From the NCBI RefSeq assembly GCF_001273955.1, contig NZ_LIGI01000001.1, positions 3,376,143-3,408,364 on the forward strand: DNA of 32,222 nt, in the 5' to 3' direction. The stretch is from Bacillus sp. FJAT-27245. GTDB lineage: Bacteria > Bacillota > Bacilli > Bacillales > Cytobacillaceae. Position numbers and translations under genes: made by a program. Within the stretch, counting starts at the first letter, position 1. Each line of letters opens with the position of its first letter. This document shows, piece after piece, positions 15,987 through 24,771 of the stretch. Below the pieces are notes generated by a model, which saw only the letters and a program-made list of their open reading frames with translations, made no database searches and was not told where the DNA came from.

Positions 15987-16547
15987 TCATTTCCCAGCCG
16001 CTTCCATATACCGCCACATTAGCCTATGGTGCGGCAACAGCTTGCGCGGGATATCAGCAAGAGTCCGTATTTTTTCGTCTTCCTCATCTTTACGTCCGTA
16101 AAGGTAAAAAGTTCCATTAAGTGGAATGTCTTTTTGAAATTTATGGAGGGCAACAACATACGCCTCCTCGTCTACCTTTTCAATGTCCTTAGGCTTGATT
16201 TGGTTATAATTTTTCAACGCTGCAAGGCTTGACCAGATTTGCGCGGCTACATGGGGGCTGGATTCCTGGGGGTAAAAGGCAATCGTGGTGATAAGGGTAA
16301 GGAGAATGATCACAGGCCAAACTAGTTTGTTTCTGCTACTGGAGGTTCCTTTTCGGGTGAGGAAAATCGCCGCAGCTACGAGCGCAAGGTTTATGTAAAG
16401 AATAAGCGGGATGGCAAGGATGCGCTCAAGGCCGGTATACGGAAATAGCCTCGTTAATAATTCGATCATGATGAACGTCGGCAGGATTGCCGCCATCCCC
16501 TTTAAAACGGCTTTTTGCCTGCCGCTGAGCTCCTTCTTTTTTACCAT
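15987..16547 (-). CDS. Membrane protein of the ABC exporter operon, unknown family
   Basis: A 187-aa protein with three membrane segments in its N-terminal half (GMAAILPTFIMIELLTRLF, ILAIPLILYINLALVAAAIFL and LVWPVIILLTLITTIAF). A soluble C-terminal half of about 95 residues follows, with YLYGRKDEEDEKIRTLADIPRKL. The ATG at 16547 overlaps the stop of the first gene (TAATG), so a short extension to 16562 is not used. No family was recognised. Its position between a small membrane protein and the permease suggests an accessory or immunity-like component of the exporter; this is inference. Confidence 0.7.
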   Translation of the reverse strand: MVKKKELSGRQKAVLKGMAAILPTFIMIELLTRLFPYTGLERILAIPLILYINLALVAAAIFLTRKGTSSSRNKLVWPVIILLTLITTIAFYPQESSPHVAAQIWSSLAALKNYNQIKPKDIEKVDEEAYVVALHKFQKDIPLNGTFYLYGRKDEEDEKIRTLADIPRKLLPHHRLMWRYMEAAGK

Positions 16548-16750
16548 TAGCCAGTAAAACACCTTGTTAATAAAGTAAACGTCAGGATGACAAACGCCAG
16601 TACCGTTACATTAAATAGAATCTGTTTCCAGCCTCCGCGAAAAAATTCACCCGGCGAACCGGTTACCCCCTGGCGCTGGGCTTCGTTGAACGTATATCCA
16701 GGGTCCTTCCGCATTTCCCTCTCAAGGAAGTCCCTTTCCTTTTCCGACAT
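16547..16750 (-). CDS. Small single-span membrane protein, first gene of the exporter operon
   Basis: A 67-aa protein with a charged N-terminus (SEKERDFLEREMRKDPGYTF), a middle GVTGSPGEFFRGGW, and one C-terminal membrane span (LFNVTVLAFVILTFTLL). The ATG at 16750 has GGGGGGA upstream. Its stop overlaps the next start as TAATG. It could be a regulatory subunit or a peptide partner of the exporter; no homology is recognised and no double-glycine leader is seen. Confidence 0.65.
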   Translation of the reverse strand: MSEKERDFLEREMRKDPGYTFNEAQRQGVTGSPGEFFRGGWKQILFNVTVLAFVILTFTLLTRCFTG

Positions 16751-16888
16751 CCAAATCCCCCCAGTTGGACTGGTCTGTTCCATTATATACCACTTCCGAT
16801 TAGGCGAATAGATTCAATTTCCCGTAAATCCTACGGTACCCGAATTATTTTTGTGCTGTTTCGTTATTTTCCACAATTTCCAAGCATA

Positions 16889-16906
16889 ATTTGGTAACAA
16901 CCAAAT
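16889..16906. promoter_or_regulatory. Operator-like palindrome upstream of the DUF2269 gene
   Basis: ATTTGGT-AACA-ACCAAAT, a perfect 7-bp dyad, ends about nine bases before the ribosome binding site (AGGAGG) of the next gene. A repressor here would block transcription or translation. No matching regulator gene is adjacent. Confidence 0.45.
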
Positions 16907-16929
16907 AAATCGTGCTAGGAGGAAACAGT

Positions 16930-17382
16930 ATGAACCTTTATCACTTTCTCGTCCTGATTCACGTCATCGCTGCCATCGTTGGAATCGGCTCCACCTTCGC
17001 CCTGCCCGCAATCGCAAAAAAACCGAAAACCCCTTCGCAGGCGCAATTTACCTTTGGCATCCTCGACGGAATCGAGAAAATCGCCAAAACCGGCAGCATC
17101 ACCCTCCTGCTGACCGGACTCATTTTAGGCTTTTTGGAACCGAAGCTTTTCAAGGAATTCTGGTACATCGCCTCCATCGCCATCTATATCGCCGTCCAGC
17201 CAATCGTCGCTGGCATCCTCCCGAAAAAAATCAAGCAGCAAAAGCAAATCCTCGAGGCGCACACAGGCGATGGCCTGCCCGAAGCCTACCTCACCATCAA
17301 CCGGCAAATGGAACGCCTCAACCAAATCACCCACATCGCCGCCATCATCCTCATCATTTTAATGGTCACCAAGCCCTTTTGA
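16930..17382 (+). CDS. DUF2269-family membrane protein
   Basis: A 150-aa protein with four hydrophobic spans: LYHFLVLIHVIAAIVGIGST at the N-terminus, ITLLLTGLILGFL, FWYIASIAIYIAVQPIVAGIL and ITHIAAIILIILMV at the end. The HVIAAIVGIG start and the conserved His in the first and last helices are characteristic of DUF2269 proteins. The ATG at 16930 has a perfect AGGAGG eight bases upstream; an earlier in-frame start at 16912 is unlikely. It is divergent from the exporter operon and preceded by an operator-like dyad. Biochemical role unknown. Confidence 0.83.
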   Translation: MNLYHFLVLIHVIAAIVGIGSTFALPAIAKKPKTPSQAQFTFGILDGIEKIAKTGSITLLLTGLILGFLEPKLFKEFWYIASIAIYIAVQPIVAGILPKKIKQQKQILEAHTGDGLPEAYLTINRQMERLNQITHIAAIILIILMVTKPF

Positions 17383-17780
17383 TTTTTTTGGGAAAAGGGG
17401 CCCATGCCATAGGGAACTGTACACACCGGTTTGCGGCGCTTTGATGGTTTGAGGAGGATTCTCCGGAACGAAGAATCCAGACGGGTTATTGGAGGGCGCA
17501 TCGTACATGGTCGCGAAACACAGAGGGCAGTCGAACCTTGAATCCTTTACCTTTGGCATTCCGTATCTGTGGCTATTACGAGCAAAAACGAAGAAGCCAG
17601 GGTTATCCTGGCTTCTATCAGTCTATTAAGTTAAAGACTAGGATAATGAAGGGCCAGGCAAGCAGGCTTTTTATTAAAGAAGCGAGTTTAATCCGATTAT
17701 TCACTCAAAGAAGTGAATTATTAGTAACATTGACTGATTAATAAGCGAATCTTTGAACCTATTCTGATTGTAAGACTCAT
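17383..17780. other. Gene-free stretch with hairpins
   Basis: No convincing gene is seen. A perfect 10-bp hairpin AGAAGCCAGG / CCTGGCTTCT with a 5-base loop lies at about 17591-17615. A TTCACT / AGTGAA dyad follows near 17699-17716. A short minus-strand reading with two CPLC-type cysteines (17359-17559) shows no recognisable domain. This is the left flank of the 9-unit array. Confidence 0.4.
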
Positions 17781-18240
17781 CAAGACCGTTTCATCTTAGG
17801 ATACCCCTCAAAACGGTCTTAAGATGCGGCATCAAGACCGTTTCATCTTAAGTAACCCCTCAAAACGGTCTTGAGATGCGGCATCAAGACCGTTTCATCT
17901 TAAGTAACCCCTCAAAACGGTCTTGAGATGCGGCATCAAGACCGTTTCATCTTAAGTAACCCCTCAAAACGGTCTTGAGATGCGGCATCAAGACCGTTTC
18001 ATCTTAAGTAACCCCTCAAAACGGTCTTGAGATGCGGCATCAAGACCGTTTCATCTTAAGTAAGCATTCAAAACGGTCTTGAGAAGAGGCATCAAGACCG
18101 TTTCATCTTAAGAACCCTTTCAAAACGGTCTTGAGAAGGGGTATCAAGACCGTTTCATCTTAAGTAACCCCTCAAAACGGTCTTGAGATGCGGCATCAAG
18201 ACTGTTTCATCTTAGGAAACTCCTCAAAACGGTCTTTAGT
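17780..18240. repeat. Array B: nine 52-bp units with the same inverted arms as array A
   Basis: CAAGACC starts are at 17781, 17833, 17885, 17937, 17989, 18041, 18093, 18145 and 18197, always 52 apart. A unit is TCAAGACCGTTT, 19-nt spacer CATCTTAAGTAACCCCTCA, AAACGGTCTTGA and 9-nt linker GATGCGGCA. The interior units are nearly identical, and the first and last are more diverged. The array lies between two convergent genes. Confidence 0.97.
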
Positions 18241-18275
18241 AGAGATACACCAGAACGAGAAGAATAAGCGAATGT

Positions 18276-19202
18276 TTAACGTCCGTGAATATATTCATAA
18301 AAGGACCAACGATGTTTACTTACTAAATCTAAGTTTTTCTCTAAAACCCTCCGTATCCGCCGCTTCGGCACCCTTCCCCCGCACCACTCATAAATATCAT
18401 TTGTAGTTATTTTCCTCCCTGGGAACAAAACCTTGTATTCCCACACATGCCGCATAACAGCAGCATCAACAATTTCCCTTTCCCCACAAGCCCCACAAAC
18501 ACAATAATGACCCTCCACCCCGACCAAAGCGGACGCGCACCGCCCGCAGAAAAGCGCCTTTCGCAACCCGTCATACTCATAAGCCGGAACATTTGAATAC
18601 CTCGACTCCACCTGGTGCAGGGAAACCAGGTGATCCGCAAGCTGATAGTGGCTTTTCGTCAACTTCGAAGTACGCGCGTCAAATTTTTTAAAAAAGCGAT
18701 TTAACTGGGAGTGCATGAGCATCGACTTGTCACGAGGAGCATGGAACAAGGCAAATTCGGGGTTAATAAACACGGCGGTTGATTGTATTTGTGGAGAGTA
18801 GCCAAGCGAGTGGAGCATATTGCGCAGCTGCGAATCATTGCGGGCCATTTGAAGCAAGGGGTTCGTAACATCCACATCAGGCAGCCTGATAATCCGGTCA
18901 TTCTTTGCATCATAGACATGGTCGCCATAGAAGTTTTTCACTTCAAACGGGTAAAGCCTTTCCGGCGCCAGGACGAGCGAATCGATTTGGAACGTCGTGT
19001 TGTTGAACTTGAAAAGCAAGTCGTTCAAGACGAGGCAATCACTTTGGAGCCGGCCGGTCCACTCATCAAACATCAGCTCCCCTTCAAACCCCTTCTTCTT
19101 ATTCGCATAATAATTCGCATCCTTCTCTACCAAGCCCATCCTGACATCCAGCAGCCTCAGCGCAGTCAACTCACCAGGTTCCGTGCGCGGTTTGAACAGC
19201 AT
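18276..19202 (-). CDS. NERD (nuclease-related) domain protein with zinc-finger C-terminus
   Basis: A 308-aa protein. The N-terminal half contains the NERD signature: GFEGELMFDEW, FNNTTFQIDSLVLAPERLYPFEVKNFYGD (with the D...E-x-K core in IDSL / FEVKNF) and the later HSQLNRF region. The C-terminal part has cysteine pairs FCGRCAS and CVCGACG, a likely zinc ribbon, then a basic RRIRRVLEKN end. The ATG at 19202 follows GAGAGG. NERD domains are related to restriction-type nucleases; here no partner gene is adjacent. Its stop is 35 bases from array B, and the array lies in its 3' region. Confidence 0.85.
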   Translation of the reverse strand: MLFKPRTEPGELTALRLLDVRMGLVEKDANYYANKKKGFEGELMFDEWTGRLQSDCLVLNDLLFKFNNTTFQIDSLVLAPERLYPFEVKNFYGDHVYDAKNDRIIRLPDVDVTNPLLQMARNDSQLRNMLHSLGYSPQIQSTAVFINPEFALFHAPRDKSMLMHSQLNRFFKKFDARTSKLTKSHYQLADHLVSLHQVESRYSNVPAYEYDGLRKALFCGRCASALVGVEGHYCVCGACGEREIVDAAVMRHVWEYKVLFPGRKITTNDIYEWCGGRVPKRRIRRVLEKNLDLVSKHRWSFYEYIHGR

Positions 19203-19566
19203 AATCCACAACCTCTCAAATTTTTTAGACACAATTCCATTTTACAAAAGTTCCCTGCCTATCCGCCGGGCAAATATGAATTTTTTGTAAAAAAAAGACC
19301 AGACACCGCGAATTGACGGTGCCTGGCACTTGTGTTACTTACGATATCAGTTTGGCTTATTTAATTGCCATCTGTAACAGGTTTTAAACTATTAAAAAAC
19401 TATTCCAGTAAATCACGTTTCAACCAGGAAAAACCCAACGTTACATCAAGACTTTTAAAAACTTATCCAGTTTTACAACAACCGAAACCTTGCCAGGATG
19501 AACAACTCCAGGCGGTTTTATTATAACAGCGTATTAAAAGTCCGGAAAAAGTGGAGTTCTGCTAAC
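19203..19566. other. Gene-free stretch with a decayed GGTGCC element
   Basis: Positions 19307-19331 carry AGACCAGACACCG and GGTGCCTGGCACT, the outer arms of a GGTGCC hairpin whose core has been lost. Nothing else recognisable is seen. Confidence 0.5.
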
Positions 19567-20751
19567 CTACGCCTCCACTCCCACTCCAACCTTCAAAAAC
19601 TCCCGGATCCGCCCGGCTGCTTCGGCGAGCCTTTCCGCTGGCTGGACGATGGCGATTCGGACGTACCCCTCGCCTTGCCTGCCGAACGCGTCGCCCGGAA
19701 CGACCGCCACCCCGGCGTTGTCCAGCAGCTGGAACGCAAAATCACGGGACGTCCAGCCTTCCGGGATTTTTGCCCAGACAAACATCGTGGCCGGGGATGA
19801 TGTTACCTGCCAGCCGCTTTTGTTCAGGCCTTCAATCAGCGTGTCCCGGCGGTGCTCGTAAATTTTCACCCGCTCGGCAAGGTCTTCATAATCCGAAGTG
19901 AGCGCCGCGGCGGCCGCTTTTTGGATCGGCAGGAAAATGCCATAGTCGATATGCGACTTGAACGCCGCGAGGATGCCGATCGCCTGCTCGTTCCCGACCG
20001 CGTAGCCAATTCGGCAGCCCGCCATGTTGAACGTTTTCGAAAGGGAGTTAAACTCGATGCCAACCTCTTTCGCACCCTCAACCGACATGAAACTGATTTG
20101 CGGATGGTTGTCAAAAATCAGTTCCGAATAGGCAAAATCGTGCAGGACGAGAATCCCATGTTCTTTTGCAAACGCGATGACTTTTTCAAAAAAGCGCTTG
20201 TCCGCCAAAGCGGGCACGGGATTCCCCGGATAGCTGAGGATCATCAGCTTCGCTTTCGCCAGAACCTCCGCCGGAATATCTTCGAGCACAGGAAGGAAAT
20301 TGTTCTCCTCAAGCAGCGGCATCGGGTACGCCTCGGCCCCGGCAATCGTCACGCTCGCCTCATAAATCGGGTAGCCGGGGTCAGGCACCAGTACGTAATC
20401 ACCCGGATTCACAAGTGCGAGCGCCAAGTGCGACAGCCCGTCCTGCGAACCCATTAGCTGCAAAACTTCCTTTTCCGCAATAATATCCGCGTTATAGCGC
20501 TGCTTGTAAAAATAGCTCACAGCCTCACTGAATTCCGCGGTCCCCTTTAGTGTGTAGCCGTAATTCAGCGGGTCGCTGCTGTACTTCGCTAACGTCTCCG
20601 TTACGAGCGGCGATGGCGGCAAATCAGGGCTTCCGACGCTTAGGTCAATCACATCCATGCCCTGTTTCATAAGCTCCTGCTTGCGGCTAGCCAAGGCATG
20701 AAAAATCCCTGATGGCAGCTTTTCCAATATCGTCGATGGTGAAATCTTCAT
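19567..20751 (-). CDS. Class I/II PLP-dependent aminotransferase
   Basis: A 394-aa fold-type I aminotransferase. The PLP lysine is K239 in SLSKTFNMAGCRIGY, with D205 and Y208 (HDFAYSE), N177 in SYPGNPVP and Arg at RIGY. It resembles LL-diaminopimelate/alanine/aspartate aminotransferases of Bacilli; substrate specificity cannot be read from sequence. The ATG at 20751 follows AAGGAGAG. It stands alone on the minus strand with no visible amino acid biosynthesis partners. Note SYPGNPVP, where most relatives have NPxGNPT. Confidence 0.88.
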   Translation of the reverse strand: MKISPSTILEKLPSGIFHALASRKQELMKQGMDVIDLSVGSPDLPPSPLVTETLAKYSSDPLNYGYTLKGTAEFSEAVSYFYKQRYNADIIAEKEVLQLMGSQDGLSHLALALVNPGDYVLVPDPGYPIYEASVTIAGAEAYPMPLLEENNFLPVLEDIPAEVLAKAKLMILSYPGNPVPALADKRFFEKVIAFAKEHGILVLHDFAYSELIFDNHPQISFMSVEGAKEVGIEFNSLSKTFNMAGCRIGYAVGNEQAIGILAAFKSHIDYGIFLPIQKAAAAALTSDYEDLAERVKIYEHRRDTLIEGLNKSGWQVTSSPATMFVWAKIPEGWTSRDFAFQLLDNAGVAVVPGDAFGRQGEGYVRIAIVQPAERLAEAAGRIREFLKVGVGVEA

Positions 20752-21009
20752 ATGTAACTCTCCTTAATATGGGAATTTATTATTGTAAAATAGGCCGCAA
20801 TTGACAGTTAAGTGAATTTTAAAAATTATTTTAACAGTATAACACAGGATGTTTCAGTGTGCCGCTATAAATTTATTTGATTTTTGGGGATATTTTTACC
20901 AAAACAAAAATTGCTGAATTGCATTCTGGCTGGAAAGCTTGAGTAGTACGAGAGAAACCACGCGTCAAAACGGCTTCCTACGAAAAGGTTCATAAACGCC
21001 GGCTCGGTC
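20752..21009. other. Gene-free AT-rich stretch upstream of the aminotransferase
   Basis: No gene, repeat or clear promoter was found. The aminotransferase leader and the end of the galE transcription unit lie here. Confidence 0.4.
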
Positions 21010-21052
21010 CCGCACAGGAAAAAGGCGTATGGTTCCACCTACCATACGCCGC
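21010..21052 (-). terminator. Terminator of galE
   Basis: GGCGTATGGT / ACCATACGCC arms around TCCACCT, followed by TTTTT on the minus strand. It lies directly after the galE stop. Confidence 0.88.
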
Positions 21053-21064
21053 CTTACAAAGATG

Positions 21065-22084
21065 TCACCCGCCCCCGTATCCATCCGGATTGAGCTTCTG
21101 CCAGTTCCATACATCCCGGCACATTTCCTCGATCCCGCGTGCGGCGGACCAGCCGAGTTCCCTGTCCGCCTTTGACGGATCGGCATAGCAGATTGCAACG
21201 TCACCAGGCCTGCGATCGACAATCCGATACGGAATGCTCCTGCCTGTAGCCTTTTCGAAAGCGGTAATGAGCTCCAGGACGCTATTGCCCTTCCCGGTTC
21301 CGAGATTGTATGCCTCCACTCCCGTAGAAGACAGGACCTTCTCCAACGCTTTCACGTGTCCCCGTGCCAAATCAACAACGTGGATATAATCCCTAATCCC
21401 GGTTCCGTCGGCGGTCGGGTAGTCGTTGCCAAATACTTCGAGCGCATCCAATTTACCGGCCGCCACCCTGGTGATATAGGGCATCAGGTTTGCCGGAACG
21501 CCGCTGTTCGGGTCCTCCCCGATTAACCCGCTTGGATGCGCCCCCACTGGGTTAAAGTAACGCAGCAGCGCAATACTCCACTCCCCGTCAGCAGCATATA
21601 AGTCCTGCATAATCCTTTCGGCCATCAGTTTTGACCTGCCATATGGATTGGCGGCGCATAGCGTGGATTCCTCAGAAATCGGAACCCGTTCCGGCTTACC
21701 ATAAACGGTGGCGGATGAACTGAAAACGAGATTTTTCACGCCGTACTTTTCCATGAGGGCCAAGAGATTCAGGGTGCCGGAAACGTTTGTTTTATAATAA
21801 TGAAGCGGATCCCGGACAGATTCCCCGACAGCTTTTACCCCGGCAAGATGAATGACAGCGTCGACCGGATGGCTCATAAACACTTCCTCCAGCTGCCCCG
21901 GCTCGGTGAGGTCCGCCTCGAAAAACACAAACTCCTTCCCGGTAATCTCACGAATTCTTTTCAAAACTTTCTGTTTGCTGTTGGAAAAATTGTCGACAAT
22001 CATAAGTTCGTAACCCTTTTCCAGCAGCTCCACGCACGAATGGCTCCCGATAAAACCCGCCCCGCCTGTAATCAAAATTGCCAC
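21065..22084 (-). CDS. galE: UDP-glucose 4-epimerase
   Basis: Interconverts UDP-glucose and UDP-galactose, supplying sugars for the cell envelope or for galactose use. The 339 aa match the usual family length. The NAD-binding GGAGFIGS is at residues 7-14. DNFSNS, HLAGVKAVGESV, SSSATVY and NPYGRSK (the catalytic Y-x-x-x-K) follow. The sugar-binding segment RYFNPVGAHPSG and the IRDYIHVVDLA motif are present. The ATG follows a G-rich binding region. It is monocistronic, divergent from the LCP gene and next to other envelope genes, which favours an envelope role. Confidence 0.96.
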   Translation of the reverse strand: MAILITGGAGFIGSHSCVELLEKGYELMIVDNFSNSKQKVLKRIREITGKEFVFFEADLTEPGQLEEVFMSHPVDAVIHLAGVKAVGESVRDPLHYYKTNVSGTLNLLALMEKYGVKNLVFSSSATVYGKPERVPISEESTLCAANPYGRSKLMAERIMQDLYAADGEWSIALLRYFNPVGAHPSGLIGEDPNSGVPANLMPYITRVAAGKLDALEVFGNDYPTADGTGIRDYIHVVDLARGHVKALEKVLSSTGVEAYNLGTGKGNSVLELITAFEKATGRSIPYRIVDRRPGDVAICYADPSKADRELGWSAARGIEEMCRDVWNWQKLNPDGYGGG

Positions 22085-22361
22085 CGAATTCCCCCCAAAA
22101 CCAAACTACCTAAGTATATTCAGGCGGAAACAGGGCCATTCTTATAAACCGGCGCCTAATTTGAAACGAATTTAAATGGACACGATTTTGTTAGATAAAA
22201 TTTAGAATTCACAAATTTAATGTGAGTTCCACATTCAATCGGCTAAATGAACTTATTCCGGACACAGTTACTTATTTTTACAACACGAATCATACCCTGT
22301 GCCGCAGCAAAATAAAATGTTCTGTACAGCTATCCATGTTGCTGAAAATGCTGGAGGACTG

Positions 22362-23285
22362 ATGAAAATGGCGGGTGCGAAAAAGAAACGGTTATTGATT
22401 ATTGTACTTTCAGGCATAATCGCCTTATTTCTGGCAGGTGGAAGCTATGCCTTCTCTGTTTACCATTCCTTATCCAAGGCGGCCGATACAATGCATGCGC
22501 CGATTGAACGCGTTAAATCGGAGAAACGGGTCGAACAGGTCACGATAGAGAAGCAGCAGCCGCTTTCCGTCCTCCTGCTTGGAGTTGATGAGCGCGAGGG
22601 AGACCGCGGCCGGACCGATAGTATGATCGTGCTGACCGTGAACCCGAACCTTGGCTCTGTGAAAATGGTCAGCATCCCCAGGGATACGAGGACTGTGATT
22701 GCCGGGCGGGACGGCGAGGACAAAATTAACCACGCCTACGCATTCGGCGGGGTCGAATTGGCGATGGAAACGGTCGAACGTTTTCTCGATATCCCGATTG
22801 ACTATTATGTAAAAGTGAATATGGAAGGATTCAGCGGGTTGGTGGATGCGGTCGGCGGCGTCAGTGTCACGAATCCATTCGCGTTCACCTATGGAGAGGA
22901 TCAATTTTCAACAGGGGAAATCACGCTCGACGGGGAGTCGGCGTTGAACTACACGCGGATGCGCTACGAGGACCCGAGAGGTGATTTCGGGCGCCAGGAA
23001 AGGCAGCGGGCCATCATCAAGGCCGTTCTCGACAAGGGTGCGTCCCTCTCATCGCTAACCAATTTTGATAAAATTTTCGCTGAACTCGGACAGTCGGTGA
23101 AAACAAATTTGTCTTTTGAACAGATGCTCGGCATCGCCGGGAAATATAGGGATGCAGCGAAAAACATCGAGCAGCTGGAGTTGAACGGAACCGGCACGAA
23201 AATCAATTCAATTTACTACTACCTCGTCACAGACGGAGAAAAACAGCGAGTCCAAATGGAACTGAAACAGCACCTCGAACTCTAA
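22362..23285 (+). CDS. LytR-CpsA-Psr (LCP) family protein, TagT/U/V-like
   Basis: A 307-aa membrane-anchored enzyme that transfers teichoic acid or other glycopolymers to peptidoglycan. One N-terminal span (LLIIVLSGIIALFLAGGSYAF) is preceded by lysines. The LCP domain has LLLGVDEREGDRGRTDSMIV, SIPRDTRT, KINHAYAFGG, the central YYVKVNMEGFSGLVDAVGGV and RMRYEDPRGDFGRQERQR. Conserved Arg and Asp residues in these motifs bind the polyprenyl pyrophosphate. The ATG at 22362 or 22368 follows GGAGG. It is divergent from galE. Confidence 0.93.
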   Translation: MKMAGAKKKRLLIIVLSGIIALFLAGGSYAFSVYHSLSKAADTMHAPIERVKSEKRVEQVTIEKQQPLSVLLLGVDEREGDRGRTDSMIVLTVNPNLGSVKMVSIPRDTRTVIAGRDGEDKINHAYAFGGVELAMETVERFLDIPIDYYVKVNMEGFSGLVDAVGGVSVTNPFAFTYGEDQFSTGEITLDGESALNYTRMRYEDPRGDFGRQERQRAIIKAVLDKGASLSSLTNFDKIFAELGQSVKTNLSFEQMLGIAGKYRDAAKNIEQLELNGTGTKINSIYYYLVTDGEKQRVQMELKQHLEL

Positions 23286-23387
23286 AAAGAAGGCAGGGTC
23301 GGGTACTGAATTTAGCGCCCTTACAAATTCAAGATTTCGACATTTTTCGGGTGATGACAGGCACTGTTCGCATTTCTTCCCCCAAAA

Positions 23388-23426
23388 AAACGGGGCGGTC
23401 AGCTTGTGCTGTCCGCCCCACCCTTA
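23388..23426 (-). terminator. Terminator of the SLT/SH3 gene
   Basis: GGGGCGGtCAGC / GCTGtCCGCCCC arms with a TTGT loop, then a T7 run on the minus strand. Confidence 0.88.
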
Positions 23427-23433
23427 ACTATTT

Positions 23434-24681
23434 TCAGTAAAAATTCGCGATGCATTTGACGGCGTCGAGCCGCGCTTTGCTTGGTGTTTCGTAGTTTACT
23501 TTTTTCGGGTCGCGCTTGACGAACTGGCCAGCGCCAACACGGAGTTCGTCTTTTTTAAACCCATAAATTCTATACACTTCGCCTTTTTTCAGCGTTCTCA
23601 CAAACTTGCCGTCATTGGACAGAAGAGGCGTATCCTCAAGGATGGTCAAACGGCCAAGGAGACCCGGTACCAATTCCCACTTATACTTGTCCCAGTAAAT
23701 TTTCTGGCCCTTGTGGTACTGCAAACAAGGCGTGCACACAGGCTTCGTCACGTACGCGGATGAAATGTACCCTGGTTTGTTATCCAATGTCCTGACCGGA
23801 ATCCAGACAAACTGGTTCTGGTTTGCTGAATTATCGTACACGAAATCCCCGGTAACCGTCAGCGATGAGAATTTCCCGAGCGGTTTCACCCTCGCGGAAC
23901 CCGTCCCAGGCCCTGATCTCAAAACACCAATGTCAATGGTCGTCGCAACCTTATCCCCTTTATTATAAAAATAAGCGGATGGATGGACTGGCCCGTCAAC
24001 CGTATAAGCCATTTTCGGGAACTTTATGTTCGCCGGACTTTGCGGATCATAGTCAAAATCACTCACCTTGAACTCAGGCTTGACCAATTTAGCGCCGTTA
24101 AGCAGGCTGTCTATTTCAATATTCCTGAACACTTTTTCCTGGTAGGCTTCTAAATTCGGCTTCCCAGTGTCCTTTTTAATCGGGCTGTTCACCGGCTTCG
24201 TCCCATTGTACGCCATGACCGCGAAATACCAGCTTTCGATGTCACGCCGAGTGGTGTTCGTTATTTTCGGAAGATCCGGTCTGGCGTACATTTCCGCCAG
24301 AATCTCCACTCCCTTTTCAATATTGTAATACACATCATTTTTCAAGCTTTCCTGGTCCAAATTCGGCTTGTCGGTAATCTGCATGATGCCGATTCCGCCA
24401 TCCCATGAAATGACCGGCTCCCCGTTCGCATCGAACTGCTCCCATTTTCCGTTTTCCTGCCTTGCCACCGCCTTCACCACTTCAGGCGGGACGTCGTTCG
24501 CAATCGCCGCGCTCGTCAGCAGGCAGTTCGCGTGTTGGAAGGACGGGTTCTCATTCGGCTTCAACGCGCCGAATTTAGAGCACTTCGAGACCCACCCCGG
24601 CTGCTCGGCTGCGGAAGCATTTCCGTGATACAACCCAAGGGCTAGTAGTGTCAGGACCGCTGTCTTCAATAGTGTTTTCAA
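23434..24681 (-). CDS. Secreted protein with lytic-transglycosylase-like domain and SH3-like repeats
   Basis: A 415-aa exported protein. The TTG at 24681 was chosen because GGAG lies nine bases before it and it yields a clean signal peptide (KTLLKTAVLTLLALGLYHGNASA); an upstream TTG at 24696 does not. Residues about 45-170 look like an SLT fold: VVKAVARQENGKW with a candidate catalytic Glu, GGIGIMQIT and AVMAYNGTKP. SH3-like segments follow: IDIGVLRSGPGTGSARVKPLG and WIPVRTLDNKPGYISSAYV, with a CTPC pair. It probably acts on peptidoglycan outside the cell. Confidence 0.82.
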   Translation of the reverse strand: MKTLLKTAVLTLLALGLYHGNASAAEQPGWVSKCSKFGALKPNENPSFQHANCLLTSAAIANDVPPEVVKAVARQENGKWEQFDANGEPVISWDGGIGIMQITDKPNLDQESLKNDVYYNIEKGVEILAEMYARPDLPKITNTTRRDIESWYFAVMAYNGTKPVNSPIKKDTGKPNLEAYQEKVFRNIEIDSLLNGAKLVKPEFKVSDFDYDPQSPANIKFPKMAYTVDGPVHPSAYFYNKGDKVATTIDIGVLRSGPGTGSARVKPLGKFSSLTVTGDFVYDNSANQNQFVWIPVRTLDNKPGYISSAYVTKPVCTPCLQYHKGQKIYWDKYKWELVPGLLGRLTILEDTPLLSNDGKFVRTLKKGEVYRIYGFKKDELRVGAGQFVKRDPKKVNYETPSKARLDAVKCIANFY

Positions 24682-24771
24682 TCTCCACTGCTCCAATCTT
24701 TTAGTCTCATAAACTATCTTTTAATCTATCATACCTAAAAATACCAGAAAATCCAAATCCCTATCCTCTGC

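Noticed and set aside
17359-17559. Cysteine-containing minus-strand reading (CPLC)
   Set aside because: It overlaps the end of the DUF2269 gene, has no ribosome binding site, and the cysteines are too few to argue for a protein.
17780-18240. CRISPR array
   Set aside because: The unit is regular (52 bp), but the segments between the arms are nearly the same in every unit rather than unique, and no cas genes are present. It is a tandem repeat.
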